From contig JAUYNO010000007.1 of assembly GCA_030696045.1 (NCBI GenBank), positions 1-58,635 of the forward strand: 58,635 nt of DNA, read 5' to 3'. A program made the position numbers and the translations under genes. Within the stretch, counting starts at the first letter, position 1. Every line of letters starts with the position of its first letter. Source of the stretch: Stagnimonas sp. (GTDB taxonomy: Bacteria > Pseudomonadota > Gammaproteobacteria > Nevskiales > Nevskiaceae). A model generated the notes under the pieces. The model made no database searches, had not been told where the DNA came from, and worked only from the letters and a program-made list of their open reading frames with translations. Positions 31,412-38,921 of this stretch are shown piece after piece.

Positions 31412-33961
31412 ATGCGGCATCGAAATGGCATTCCTGGCGGCGCGGGCCGCCTGCTGCTGAGCCTGTTGTGGGCGCCGCTGGCCTGGGCGCAGGAGGGCGC
31501 GACCGCGAGCGCGGAGAGCATTCCGGTGCAGAGCTTGGAGTCCGCCGCAGCCACGCCGCCAGCCGCCGAGCAGGCGCTCCCGCCGCCGACCGCGCTGGAG
31601 ACCGTGGTGGTCACCGCGCAGAAGCGCGAGGCCTCGCTGCAGAACACGCCGATCTCGCTGCTGGCCTTCGACCGCCGCAAGCTGGAGACGCTCGATATCC
31701 GCGGCGTGGCCGATCTCGCCAGCAATGTCCCGGCCATGACGGTGGACCCGTTCCCGACCAACAACGCCCAGCTGCGTCTGTTCATTCGTGGCATCGGCCT
31801 GATCGACGCGCAGGTGACGCAGGACGCCGCCGTCGGCGTCTATATCGACGGCATCTACATTGCCCGCTCGGCCGGGCTGGCGCTGGACGTCGCCGACCTC
31901 GCGCGGGTCGAGGTGCTGCGTGGGCCGCAGGGCACGCTCTACGGCCGCAATGCCACCGGCGGCGCGATCAACCTCATCACCCGGCGACCCTCGACCGCCG
32001 GCTTCGCCAGCACCGAGAGCCTGAGCTATGGCAGCCGCAATGCGCTGACCATGAAGGCCGATGTGAATGTGCCGCTGAGCGAGACCCTGGCGGTGAAGCT
32101 GGCGGCGATCCGTACCGAGCGCGACGGCTTCGTCGAGAACACCGGGCCGGGCGGCGAGTTCGGCGACCACCAGGATCTCGGCCTGCGCTTCGACGCCCGC
32201 TGGCAGGCGCGCGCAGGCCTCAGCCTGGACTACAGCTATGACCGCAGCGACATCGGCAACTACAACGCGCTGTTCCAGGGCGTGCTCCCGTCCAGCACCA
32301 CGCACGGCTCGGCGGATCTGTTCAAGGCCTATGCGCAGAGCCAGACCATCTACTCGTCGAGCCGGCTCGATGCGCTCGCGACCAGCGCGCCGCTGGAGGA
32401 ATCGACCACCAAGATCTCGGGTCACGCGCTGACCCTGGGCTTCGATCTCGGCAACTACGAGCTCAAGTACATCGGCGCCTACCGCAAGCTCGACGACACC
32501 ACCTACTCCGATCTCGGCGGCGGCCTGGGCTCGCCCAACTACCGGCTCGACACCGGCGCCTACAGCGGCGCGGCGGCGGACATGGCCTATGGCGGGCCGA
32601 CCCCGCTGCAGATTCCGCGCGTGTTCCAGGACCAGTGGTCGCACGAGCTGCAGTTCGGCGGCAAGTTGTTCGACCAGCAGTTGGAGTTCGTCAGCGGCCT
32701 GTACGCCTTCGAGGAGGAAGGCGGCGAGGACGGCCGGCCACTGCACCACATCCTCAACGCCGTGATCGATCCCTCCGATCAGGCCGGCCTGCCGGAGCCC
32801 ATCGCCAGCATCGTCGGCAGCGTCGCGGGCGCCAGCAACCCGCAGCTGGTGGCTCTGCGCGACTACCTGTTCCGCATCCGCAATCAGGCCCAGGCCTTCT
32901 ACACCCAGGCGACCTGGACGCCCGCGCCCCTGCCGCGCCTGCACCTGACCGCCGGCTTCCGCCATTCGCGCGACCGGCGCTACGCGGCGAAGGATTCGCT
33001 GAGCCGCTCCTTCATCCAGCTCGAACAGAACGGCCAGGGGATCGCGGTCGAGCTGCCGGAGAGCCAGGGCACCGAGAACTTCGCCGGCATCAGCGCGGCC
33101 AGCCGTTACACCGACAACTCGCCCTCGTTCAACGTGCAGTACGAGCTGACCGAGACGGCGACCGTCTATGCCTCCTCGGCGCGCGCCTACAAGAGCGGCG
33201 GCTTCAATGTCCGTGATCCACAGATCTCCGCCGAATCCGGCGCGGCTTCCGACGGCACCGACTACGGCTTCGGCTTCGTCGAGGGCTTCAAGCCCGAGCG
33301 GGTGCGCTCGCACGAGCTGGGCCTGAAGAGCGAATGGTTCGGGCGCCGCCTGCGACTCAACAGCGATGTATTCCGCAGTGACTACCGCGACCAGCAGATC
33401 AACTTCCTGATCCCGGGCACGGTATCGGACTCGAAGACGCGCAACGCCGGTCGCTCGCGCATCAGCGGCTTCGAGCTGGATGCCACCGCGCTGCCGCTGC
33501 CGGGCCTGATCCTTGGGCTCAGCTACGCCTATCTCGACGCCAGGACCCTGGAGGTGCTGGATCTCGACGGCAACAACGTCGCCGACCGCTATCCCTTCGT
33601 CTCCGCGCCGCGCCATTCCGGCAATGTCTCGGCCGACTGGACCTTCCTCAAGCGCGGCTGGGGCAATCTGCGCGGCTATCTCAACTACAGCTATATCGGC
33701 CTGCGCCAGGGCAGTGCCTCGCTGGCCGACTACCGTGACGGAGCCCAGGTGCCGGCCTACGGCCTGCTGACTGGCCAGATCGGCGCCACCGCGATCAAGC
33801 TCGGCGCCAAGGCCCAGCTCGACGTCGCGCTCTACGGCCGCAACCTGCTGGACAAGGAATACGTGGTGATGGCAATCGACAACACGCCGCAGGCAGACCG
33901 CGCGGTGGTGTTCGGCGAGCCGCGCAGCGTCGGGCTCAACCTGATCTATCGCTATCGCTAG
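31412..33961 (+). CDS. TonB-dependent outer membrane receptor
   Basis: Outer membrane transporter of 849 residues. Signal peptide to about 26 (LWAPLAWAQ); a TonB-box-like ETVVVTAQKR near 63-72; a plug domain with VEVLRGPQGTLYGRNATGGAINL; then a 22-strand barrel ending in a terminal aromatic-rich strand (LNLIYRYR). It is of the large type common in sphingomonads and Nevskiales for uptake of hydrophobic or plant-derived compounds. Start: ATG with GGGAGGAGAG directly upstream. No sensor/sigma pair adjoins it. Its position next to the KstD-like and SDR genes suggests uptake of their substrate, which is inference. Confidence 0.93.
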   Translation: MRHRNGIPGGAGRLLLSLLWAPLAWAQEGATASAESIPVQSLESAAATPPAAEQALPPPTALETVVVTAQKREASLQNTPISLLAFDRRKLETLDIRGVADLASNVPAMTVDPFPTNNAQLRLFIRGIGLIDAQVTQDAAVGVYIDGIYIARSAGLALDVADLARVEVLRGPQGTLYGRNATGGAINLITRRPSTAGFASTESLSYGSRNALTMKADVNVPLSETLAVKLAAIRTERDGFVENTGPGGEFGDHQDLGLRFDARWQARAGLSLDYSYDRSDIGNYNALFQGVLPSSTTHGSADLFKAYAQSQTIYSSSRLDALATSAPLEESTTKISGHALTLGFDLGNYELKYIGAYRKLDDTTYSDLGGGLGSPNYRLDTGAYSGAAADMAYGGPTPLQIPRVFQDQWSHELQFGGKLFDQQLEFVSGLYAFEEEGGEDGRPLHHILNAVIDPSDQAGLPEPIASIVGSVAGASNPQLVALRDYLFRIRNQAQAFYTQATWTPAPLPRLHLTAGFRHSRDRRYAAKDSLSRSFIQLEQNGQGIAVELPESQGTENFAGISAASRYTDNSPSFNVQYELTETATVYASSARAYKSGGFNVRDPQISAESGAASDGTDYGFGFVEGFKPERVRSHELGLKSEWFGRRLRLNSDVFRSDYRDQQINFLIPGTVSDSKTRNAGRSRISGFELDATALPLPGLILGLSYAYLDARTLEVLDLDGNNVADRYPFVSAPRHSGNVSADWTFLKRGWGNLRGYLNYSYIGLRQGSASLADYRDGAQVPAYGLLTGQIGATAIKLGAKAQLDVALYGRNLLDKEYVVMAIDNTPQADRAVVFGEPRSVGLNLIYRYR

Positions 33962-33971
33962 CTCAGATTTT

Positions 33972-34038
33972 GTAGGGCGCATTTCATGCGCCACCGCACT
34001 TGCGCCAAGGGCTGGTCGGCGCGCGCAGCGCGCCCTAC
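33972..34038. repeat. GTAGGGCGC inverted repeat
   Basis: GTAGGGCGC (33972-33980) and GCGCCCTAC (34030-34038) with nested hairpins GCGCAT-TTC-ATGCGC and GCGCGC. It fills the space between the convergent TonB receptor and glgC genes and matches the fragment at 2-24. Confidence 0.75.
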
Positions 34039-34042
34039 GGAC

Positions 34043-35296
34043 CTAGCTGCGGAGCATCTCGGCGGTCACCAGGGTGACGCCACCACGGCTGACGTGGAAC
34101 AGCCGCGCGTCGCGCTCGCGGTCCTCGCCGATCACGCTGCCGTCCGGGATCACGCAGCCCTCGTCGATGATCGCCCGCTTGATGCGGCACTTGCGGCCCA
34201 CCGTGGCGCGCGGCAGCAGCAGGCTGTCCTCGATCACCGTGCCCGGCTCGATGCGACTGTTCACGAACAGCACGCTGCGACGGACGCTGGCGCCGGCGAC
34301 GATGCAGCCACCGCTGACCATGGAACTGATCGCCTGCCCGCGCTCGCCCCGCTTGTCGAAGATGAACTTGGCCGGCGGTACCTGGGCCTGGTGGGTCCAG
34401 ATCGGCCAGCGCTCGTCGTAGAGATCGAGCTCCGGCAGCATTTCGGTCAGCTCCAGGTTGGCGCTCCAGTAGGCGTCGACGGTGCCGACGTCGCGCCAGT
34501 AGCCCTGCTGGCTGGGCTGATACAGATCGCGGAAGGGATAGGCGTAGACCTTGGCGGCGCGGATCGCGGCCGGGATCACGTCCTTGCCGAAGTCGTGGCT
34601 GGATTCGCTGAGATGGGCGTCGGCGGTCAGCCAGTCGAGCAGGAAGCGGGCGTCGAACACGTAGATGCCCATGCTGGCCAGCGCGACCCCGGGCTTGCCG
34701 GGCACCGCCGCCGGGGCGCTGGGCTTCTCGGCGAAGTCGAGCACGCGGCTGTCGGCGCCGACCTCCATCACGCCGAACTCGCTCGCCTGCGCCAGTGGCA
34801 CTTCCAGGCAGCCGATGGTGACCTGGGCGCCGCGCTCGGCGTGGTGCGCCAGCATGGGGCCGTAGTCCATCTTGTAGATGTGGTCGCCGGCCAGTATCAG
34901 CACCTGGGCGGGCTGGTGGGCGCGGATGAAGTCGAGATTCTGATACACCGCGTCGGCGGTGCCGGCGTACCAGCTGCCGATCTCGGTGCGCTGTTCGGCC
35001 GGCAGCAGTTCGATGAACTCGCCGAACTGGCCGCGCATGAAACCCCAGCCCTGCTGCAGATGGCGGATCAGGGCGCCGGACTTGTACTGGGTCAGCACGC
35101 CGATGCGCCGCACGCCGGAGTTGACGCAGTTGGACAGCGTGAAGTCGACGATGCGGAACTTGCCGCCGAAGGGCACTGCCGGCTTGGCGCGGCTGGAGGT
35201 GAGCTGCATCAGCCGGGCACCACGGCCGCCGGCCATGACCATGGCCAGGGTGTCGCGGGTCAGGCGGCTGACGTAGCGCGGGTCCTGGACAGTCAT
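34043..35296 (-). CDS. glgC: Glucose-1-phosphate adenylyltransferase
   Basis: Makes ADP-glucose for glycogen synthesis. The product has 417 residues, normal for GlgC. The pyrophosphorylase signature MAGGRGARL near 20-28, the effector/substrate region [15 protein letters not shown] and the C-terminal left-handed beta helix ([15 protein letters not shown]) are all present. Start: ATG at 35296 with GGAG 4 bases upstream; the longer frame runs through a terminator and is not coding. Upstream, a strong terminator at 35424-35454 on the same strand may end a short leader or sRNA. The partner glgA is 3.6 kb away on the opposite strand, separated by three exported-protein genes. Confidence 0.95.
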   Translation of the reverse strand: MTVQDPRYVSRLTRDTLAMVMAGGRGARLMQLTSSRAKPAVPFGGKFRIVDFTLSNCVNSGVRRIGVLTQYKSGALIRHLQQGWGFMRGQFGEFIELLPAEQRTEIGSWYAGTADAVYQNLDFIRAHQPAQVLILAGDHIYKMDYGPMLAHHAERGAQVTIGCLEVPLAQASEFGVMEVGADSRVLDFAEKPSAPAAVPGKPGVALASMGIYVFDARFLLDWLTADAHLSESSHDFGKDVIPAAIRAAKVYAYPFRDLYQPSQQGYWRDVGTVDAYWSANLELTEMLPELDLYDERWPIWTHQAQVPPAKFIFDKRGERGQAISSMVSGGCIVAGASVRRSVLFVNSRIEPGTVIEDSLLLPRATVGRKCRIKRAIIDEGCVIPDGSVIGEDRERDARLFHVSRGGVTLVTAEMLRS

Positions 35297-35423
35297 GGAG
35301 CTCCAGCTGGGCGAGAGATGCCGCCGACGCAGGCCTTGCGCCGCTGGCAGCATAGTCCAGCCCGGTCCGGCGCCGTATAGACAGGTCAGCCCAGTGCCGG
35401 CCCCGGTTCCTCGGGTCTGGCGC

Positions 35424-35454
35424 AAAAAAAACGGCCCACCGAGCGGTGGGCCGT
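35424..35454 (-). terminator. Intrinsic terminator upstream of glgC
   Basis: Minus strand: ACGGCCCACC-GCTC-GGTGGGCCGT, a perfect 10-bp stem, followed by seven more T. It ends a transcript coming from the right, but no protein gene lies between it and the next terminator at 35686, so it terminates a short RNA. Confidence 0.9.
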
Positions 35455-35610
35455 GTGACTCATCCCTGAGTCGCACCTCCCCTTGGGAAGGTGTGTGCGC
35501 CTGGCGACGGTTGGCTCCCGGCCAGCGAGGGAAAACCACCATCAACGCGGCAAGGCTAAGGCCGGACGACACCGCAGACAACCCGAAACGCAACCGCTGG
35601 TCGGAAAAAT
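35424..35610 (-). ncRNA. Candidate small RNA or glgC leader attenuator
   Basis: The 438-bp gap 35297-35734 has no convincing gene. On the minus strand a run of hairpins ends in the terminator at 35424-35454: CACCTTCCC-AA-GGGGAGGTG (35474-35493) and GACTC-AGGGAT-GAGTC (35457-35472). An AT-rich stretch just upstream (about 35605-35640) could hold a promoter (TTAAGA, 16 bases, TATTTT). The 5' end is a guess. It could be a free sRNA of about 170-190 nt or an attenuated leader of glgC. Confidence 0.45.
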
Positions 35611-35685
35611 AGCTTTTGAAATCTGACTCTTAATTCATGTTCGCGGTTTTGTGGCCAAAGCCTCGCTATCGCCAATCAGGGGCAC

Positions 35686-35717
35686 AAAAAAGCCGCCCGG
35701 CCAGGAGGCGGGGCGGC
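35686..35717 (-). terminator. Intrinsic terminator of the proline-rich protein gene
   Basis: Minus strand: GCCGCCC, 12-base loop, GGGCGGC, then six T. It begins 18 bases after the stop of the gene at 35735-36028. Confidence 0.8.
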
Positions 35718-35734
35718 GTCTGCCGCAGCAGCCC

Positions 35735-36028
35735 TCAGGGAGGCGGGCTGACGATGCCGGTGAAGGTGTACTCGACCGGATAGGGCGACTGGGTGTCGTA
35801 GAAGATGATCAGGCCGGAACCCTTGTACTGGATCGGAATCTGGCCCTGAATGCGCGGGCCGATCGGAATGACCGGCAGCGCCGGAATCGACGGCAGGGTA
35901 ATCGGCGGCAGGGGCAGCGCAATGGACGGCGTCAGCGGCAGCGACGACGGCAGGGGCAGCTGCTGGGCCTGGCTGGCCGGCGCCAGGGCCAGCGCGGCGA
36001 GGGCGATCAGCGGAAGGATGCGGGACAT
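35735..36028 (-). CDS. Small secreted proline-rich protein
   Basis: Hypothetical exported protein of 97 residues. A signal peptide (LPLIALAALALAPASQAQQ, cleavage near 20) is followed by a Pro/Leu/Ile/Ser stretch with a PSx-x-LP rhythm (about 22-57), then a short beta-rich tail with YKGSGLIIFYDTQSPYPVEY. No family was recognised. Start: ATG at 36028 gives the signal peptide; the frame extending to 36115 crosses a terminator. It has its own terminator downstream and another (36045-36065) upstream, so it is a monocistronic unit. It may be a cell-envelope component. Confidence 0.65.
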   Translation of the reverse strand: MSRILPLIALAALALAPASQAQQLPLPSSLPLTPSIALPLPPITLPSIPALPVIPIGPRIQGQIPIQYKGSGLIIFYDTQSPYPVEYTFTGIVSPPP

Positions 36029-36044
36029 GAGCGGCTCGGGGGCG

Positions 36045-36065
36045 AAAAAACCGCCAATCGCGGTT
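36045..36065 (-). terminator. Terminator after the lipoprotein pair
   Basis: Minus strand: AACCGC, 5-base loop, GCGGTT, then four more T. It lies 73 bases after the stop of the Ig-like lipoprotein gene and before the small secreted protein gene. Confidence 0.6.
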
Positions 36066-36137
36066 GCTGACACCATATTCATAAAGCGTGCCGGCCGCAA
36101 TGAGCGCGCTGCCAAGACCGTGATCCGCCGCGCATTT

Positions 36138-37370
36138 TCACGGCCCCTCGTTGCGATAGACCAGCACGCCGGCCGCCGCCGTGTAGCCGCCGAAGGCCGC
36201 GTAGGCCTGGCCGCTGTAATCGCTGTTGGCGATCTGGACGCTGCCGAAGCTCTCGCCGCCGGTGACTACCGCGATCAGCGTGCTGTCCGAACTGCTCCAG
36301 CTCACATGCCGCGATACCGGCCGCTCGATGCCGTCCTCGAAGCCGGCCCAGGCGGTGAGCTCGCCGGTGGCGGGATAGACCAGGCGCAGTTCCTGGGGAT
36401 TCAGGCGCAGGCTGCCGATGTCTAGTTCCTGCACGGTGTAGTCCGGTAGCCGGATGCTGTACGAGCTGCCTTGGTCGGGCTCGAAGCGGGCGACGCCGCC
36501 GCTGCTGCCGGCTTCGAGCGCGCTGAGCTTCAGTGCGTCGCCGACGGTCGCCAGACCGATGATCTCGTCGTCGTCGGCCTCGTACTCCATCTGGCTGCTG
36601 AGGTTCTGCGGCAGGCTGCCGCTGCCGGCGAAATGGGCCTGGACCCGCAGCAGGTCGCTGATGCCGACCGGCAAGGCTGCCTCCGGCTGCTCGCGCTCCA
36701 GTTCCAGGTGGTCGATGGTGCTGACTTTCAGGGATTGCGTGGCGCTGCGATCACAGCCCACCGGCTGTGCGCGCAGGGTGAAGCGGCCCTCGCCGGCGGA
36801 GTTGGCGCTGAGCAGGCCGCTGGCGTCGACGTTGGCATTGCTCACGGCCTGGTCCAGATTCCAGCTCACGCCCTCGGCGGCGCTCACCGACAGGCCACTG
36901 GCGGTGGTGATGTTCAGCTCGAAGGCCTGGTGGCTGCGCTCGGCGATGTCGGTCAGCTCGGGCTCCAGGCTCAGCAGCACCGGCTGCACCTCCAGGGTGA
37001 TGCTGGCGACGAAATCCAGATAGCTGGCGCTGACCTGCACCACGCCGGTGCGGTGCGGCACCAGCACTCCGGCGGCGTAGTAGCCGCCGCCGGAAGCGGC
37101 GGGCAGTTCGCCATTGCTGACTTCGACCACGCCCGGATCGCTGGAGCTCCAGAGCACGCGCGAGCTGAAGTCGCCCGAGCTGAGTCCGAGGTTGCCGTCG
37201 AAATACAGCAGCGCCGTGGCCTGGCTGAGAATGCATTCGTTCAGGGTCGCCAGGCCGGTGGTGCCACCCAGATTGAGTTCCAGGGCCACCGGCTTGGTGC
37301 CGTCCTCCGGCACCACGTCGCTGCAGGCGGCCAGCAGCAGGGCCGCCAGCAGCGGGGCAAGGCGTGTCAC
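36138..37370 (-). CDS. Lipoprotein with bacterial Ig-like (BIG2) repeats
   Basis: Exported lipoprotein of 410 residues; lipobox LAAC puts the lipidated cysteine at C16. Sequence blocks such as VLWSSSDPGVVEVSNG and HVSWSSSDSTLIAVV are the W-S-S-S-D motif of BIG2-type immunoglobulin-like domains, with about four such modules in tandem. These domains mediate adhesion or scaffold surface proteins; no enzymatic domain is seen. The start overlaps the stop of the beta-propeller lipoprotein gene by 4 bases (ATGA), so both are made together. The function is unknown. Confidence 0.8.
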   Translation of the reverse strand: MTRLAPLLAALLLAACSDVVPEDGTKPVALELNLGGTTGLATLNECILSQATALLYFDGNLGLSSGDFSSRVLWSSSDPGVVEVSNGELPAASGGGYYAAGVLVPHRTGVVQVSASYLDFVASITLEVQPVLLSLEPELTDIAERSHQAFELNITTASGLSVSAAEGVSWNLDQAVSNANVDASGLLSANSAGEGRFTLRAQPVGCDRSATQSLKVSTIDHLELEREQPEAALPVGISDLLRVQAHFAGSGSLPQNLSSQMEYEADDDEIIGLATVGDALKLSALEAGSSGGVARFEPDQGSSYSIRLPDYTVQELDIGSLRLNPQELRLVYPATGELTAWAGFEDGIERPVSRHVSWSSSDSTLIAVVTGGESFGSVQIANSDYSGQAYAAFGGYTAAAGVLVYRNEGP

Positions 37371-38572
37371 GGCTGGAACTCCAGCACCCGGTGGTTATTG
37401 CGGTCGGTGATGTAGAGCACGCCGTTCGCGATGCTGACGCCGGTCGGCGTCGACAGCGTGTTCTGGTCGGGGGCGGTATCGACGCTGCCATTGTCATTGG
37501 TGGTGCCGGCGACGCCGTCCTGGTCGGTGTCGTTGGCCGCGCGTGCGCTGTAGCTGTCGCTGTCCTGGCCGTAGACGGCATTGAACGAGCTGCCGTTGGC
37601 GATCGGGAAGCTGCTCAGCTTGACCACCCGGTTGTTGCTGGCATCGGCGATATAGATGCGGGTGCCGTCGGAGGCCACCCCGGTCGGCGCGTTGAGTGAA
37701 CTCTGGCTGACCCCGGCGACGGTGCGCGAGAAGTCGGTCTGGCCGATCACATAGGTCGCCGCCGCGCCGCTGCTGCGTGGCACCTGCGAGTAATACAGGA
37801 CGCGGTTGTTGCTGGTGTCGGCGATCAGCAGGCGGAAGCCGTCGGTCCAGGCATCGGTGGGCTTGTTCAGCCCGCTGTCCTCGTCGTCGCTGTCATTGCT
37901 CGTGAAGCCGGACTGGCCGATGACGACGTCGGCCGGTGTGTTGTTGGCGGTGGGAATACTGTTCCAGACCAGCACCCGGTTATTGCCCTGGTCCACCACC
38001 ACCAGCTTGCCGTTGGCGATGGCGACGCTGGTCGGGTTGTTGAACTGGCTGGCGCTCAGGCCGGGATCGTCGCCGCTGAAGTCGGCCTGGCCAAGCACCA
38101 CGTTGGCCGCCACCGCGCTGGCCGGCAGGCTGTTCCAGATCAGCACGCGGTTGTTGCCGGAGTCCGCCACCGCGAGCTGGCCACCGCCGACCGCCGCCTT
38201 GGACGGCAGCGCCAGCCGGTTGGCGGCGGCGGGGGACGGCGCCGAGGTGCTGGCGTCCGGCTGGCCGAGCACGAAGCTGGCGACGGTTTCCGGGCTGCTG
38301 GGAATGGCGCTGTAGCCGAGCACGCGGCTGTTGCCGTAGTCGGCGAGGTAGAGCCGGGTGCCGTCGCTGCCGGCGCCACCCAGCGGCTGGGCCAGGCTCT
38401 TGCCGCTGGCGGTGCCGCCCCGGTTGGCACTGCTGTCCGTGTAGCTGGCCTGCCCGATCAGGCCGAAGGCGCTGGAGAAGTCGTAGTCGGTGGAATCGTC
38501 GCCACCGCCGCCGCCGCAGGCGGACAGCAGCAGGGCGGCCAGCAGGCCAGGGAGGGGGAGCAGCGCGCGCAT
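37367..38572 (-). CDS. NHL-type beta-propeller lipoprotein
   Basis: Lipoprotein of 401 residues with lipobox LSAC (C19) followed by a Gly-rich and Asp-rich tether. Six repeats share the core NNRVLxxxxxxP: YGNSRVLGYSAIP, SGNNRVLIWNSLP, QGNNRVLVWNSIP, TSNNRVLYYSQVP, ASNNRVVKLSSFP and RNNHRVLEFQP. This is the NHL pattern and predicts a six-bladed propeller at the cell surface or in the periplasm. A Asp-rich insert (NDTDQDGVAGTTNDNG) between the last blades may bind calcium. Start: ATG at 38572 with GGAAGG 7 bases upstream. It is first in a two-gene unit with the Ig-like lipoprotein. The ligand is unknown. Confidence 0.83.
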   Translation of the reverse strand: MRALLPLPGLLAALLLSACGGGGGDDSTDYDFSSAFGLIGQASYTDSSANRGGTASGKSLAQPLGGAGSDGTRLYLADYGNSRVLGYSAIPSSPETVASFVLGQPDASTSAPSPAAANRLALPSKAAVGGGQLAVADSGNNRVLIWNSLPASAVAANVVLGQADFSGDDPGLSASQFNNPTSVAIANGKLVVVDQGNNRVLVWNSIPTANNTPADVVIGQSGFTSNDSDDEDSGLNKPTDAWTDGFRLLIADTSNNRVLYYSQVPRSSGAAATYVIGQTDFSRTVAGVSQSSLNAPTGVASDGTRIYIADASNNRVVKLSSFPIANGSSFNAVYGQDSDSYSARAANDTDQDGVAGTTNDNGSVDTAPDQNTLSTPTGVSIANGVLYITDRNNHRVLEFQP

Positions 38573-38646
38573 GGGGGAGCCTTCCGTTGGTTGGATGTCC
38601 TCTCCGGATGCGCCGCGCGCGCAAAGGGTCGCAGCCGGCGACAATG

Positions 38647-38916
38647 AGAACTTGTCCGTAAATAAATCGCGCCTGCGTTGCCGGTCAAAATCGCGTCAGG
38701 CGAGGCGCGGGCCGACGCGAAGGCTTGTAGCCTTCGCTAGGCTCGCAACGATGCATGGCGCGATTTTGGCCAGCAACCCTTCGGGGCGGGGCTGTTTTGG
38801 GGCATTGCTGCGTCAGCCAGAGAGGGAAATAGAACCACTATTCCCCTCTCCGGCTTCCTTGCACTGCCCCAAAACCGCCTTCCGCCGCAGACGTGATTTA
38901 TTTACGGACAAGTTCT
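38647..38916. mobile_element. 270-bp MITE-like element with 31-bp terminal inverted repeats
   Basis: The outer 22 bases (38647-38668 and 38895-38916) are perfect inverted repeats, AGAACTTGTCCGTAAATAAA being the outer 20; over 31 bases only two positions differ. Nested inside are inverted pairs: GTTGCCGGTCAAAATCGCG with CGCGATTTTGGCCAGCAAC, GCGAAGGCT-TGT-AGCCTTCGC, and GAGAGGGAAATAG with CTATTCCCCTCTC. No reading frame of note. It ends 5 bases before the glgA ATG, filling most of the 349-bp gap 38573-38921. No clear target duplication. Confidence 0.8.
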
Positions 38917-38921
38917 AGGTG

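Noticed and set aside
31298..33994. 898-residue open frame opposite the TonB receptor
   Set aside because: Low-complexity composition and no motif; the plus-strand receptor has all family features.
35297..35593. N-terminal extension of GlgC
   Set aside because: The extension would read through a strong intrinsic terminator and has no similarity to GlgC; the ATG at 35296 gives the normal protein.
35424..35610. 6S RNA
   Set aside because: It has several short hairpins and a terminator rather than one long rod with a central bulge.
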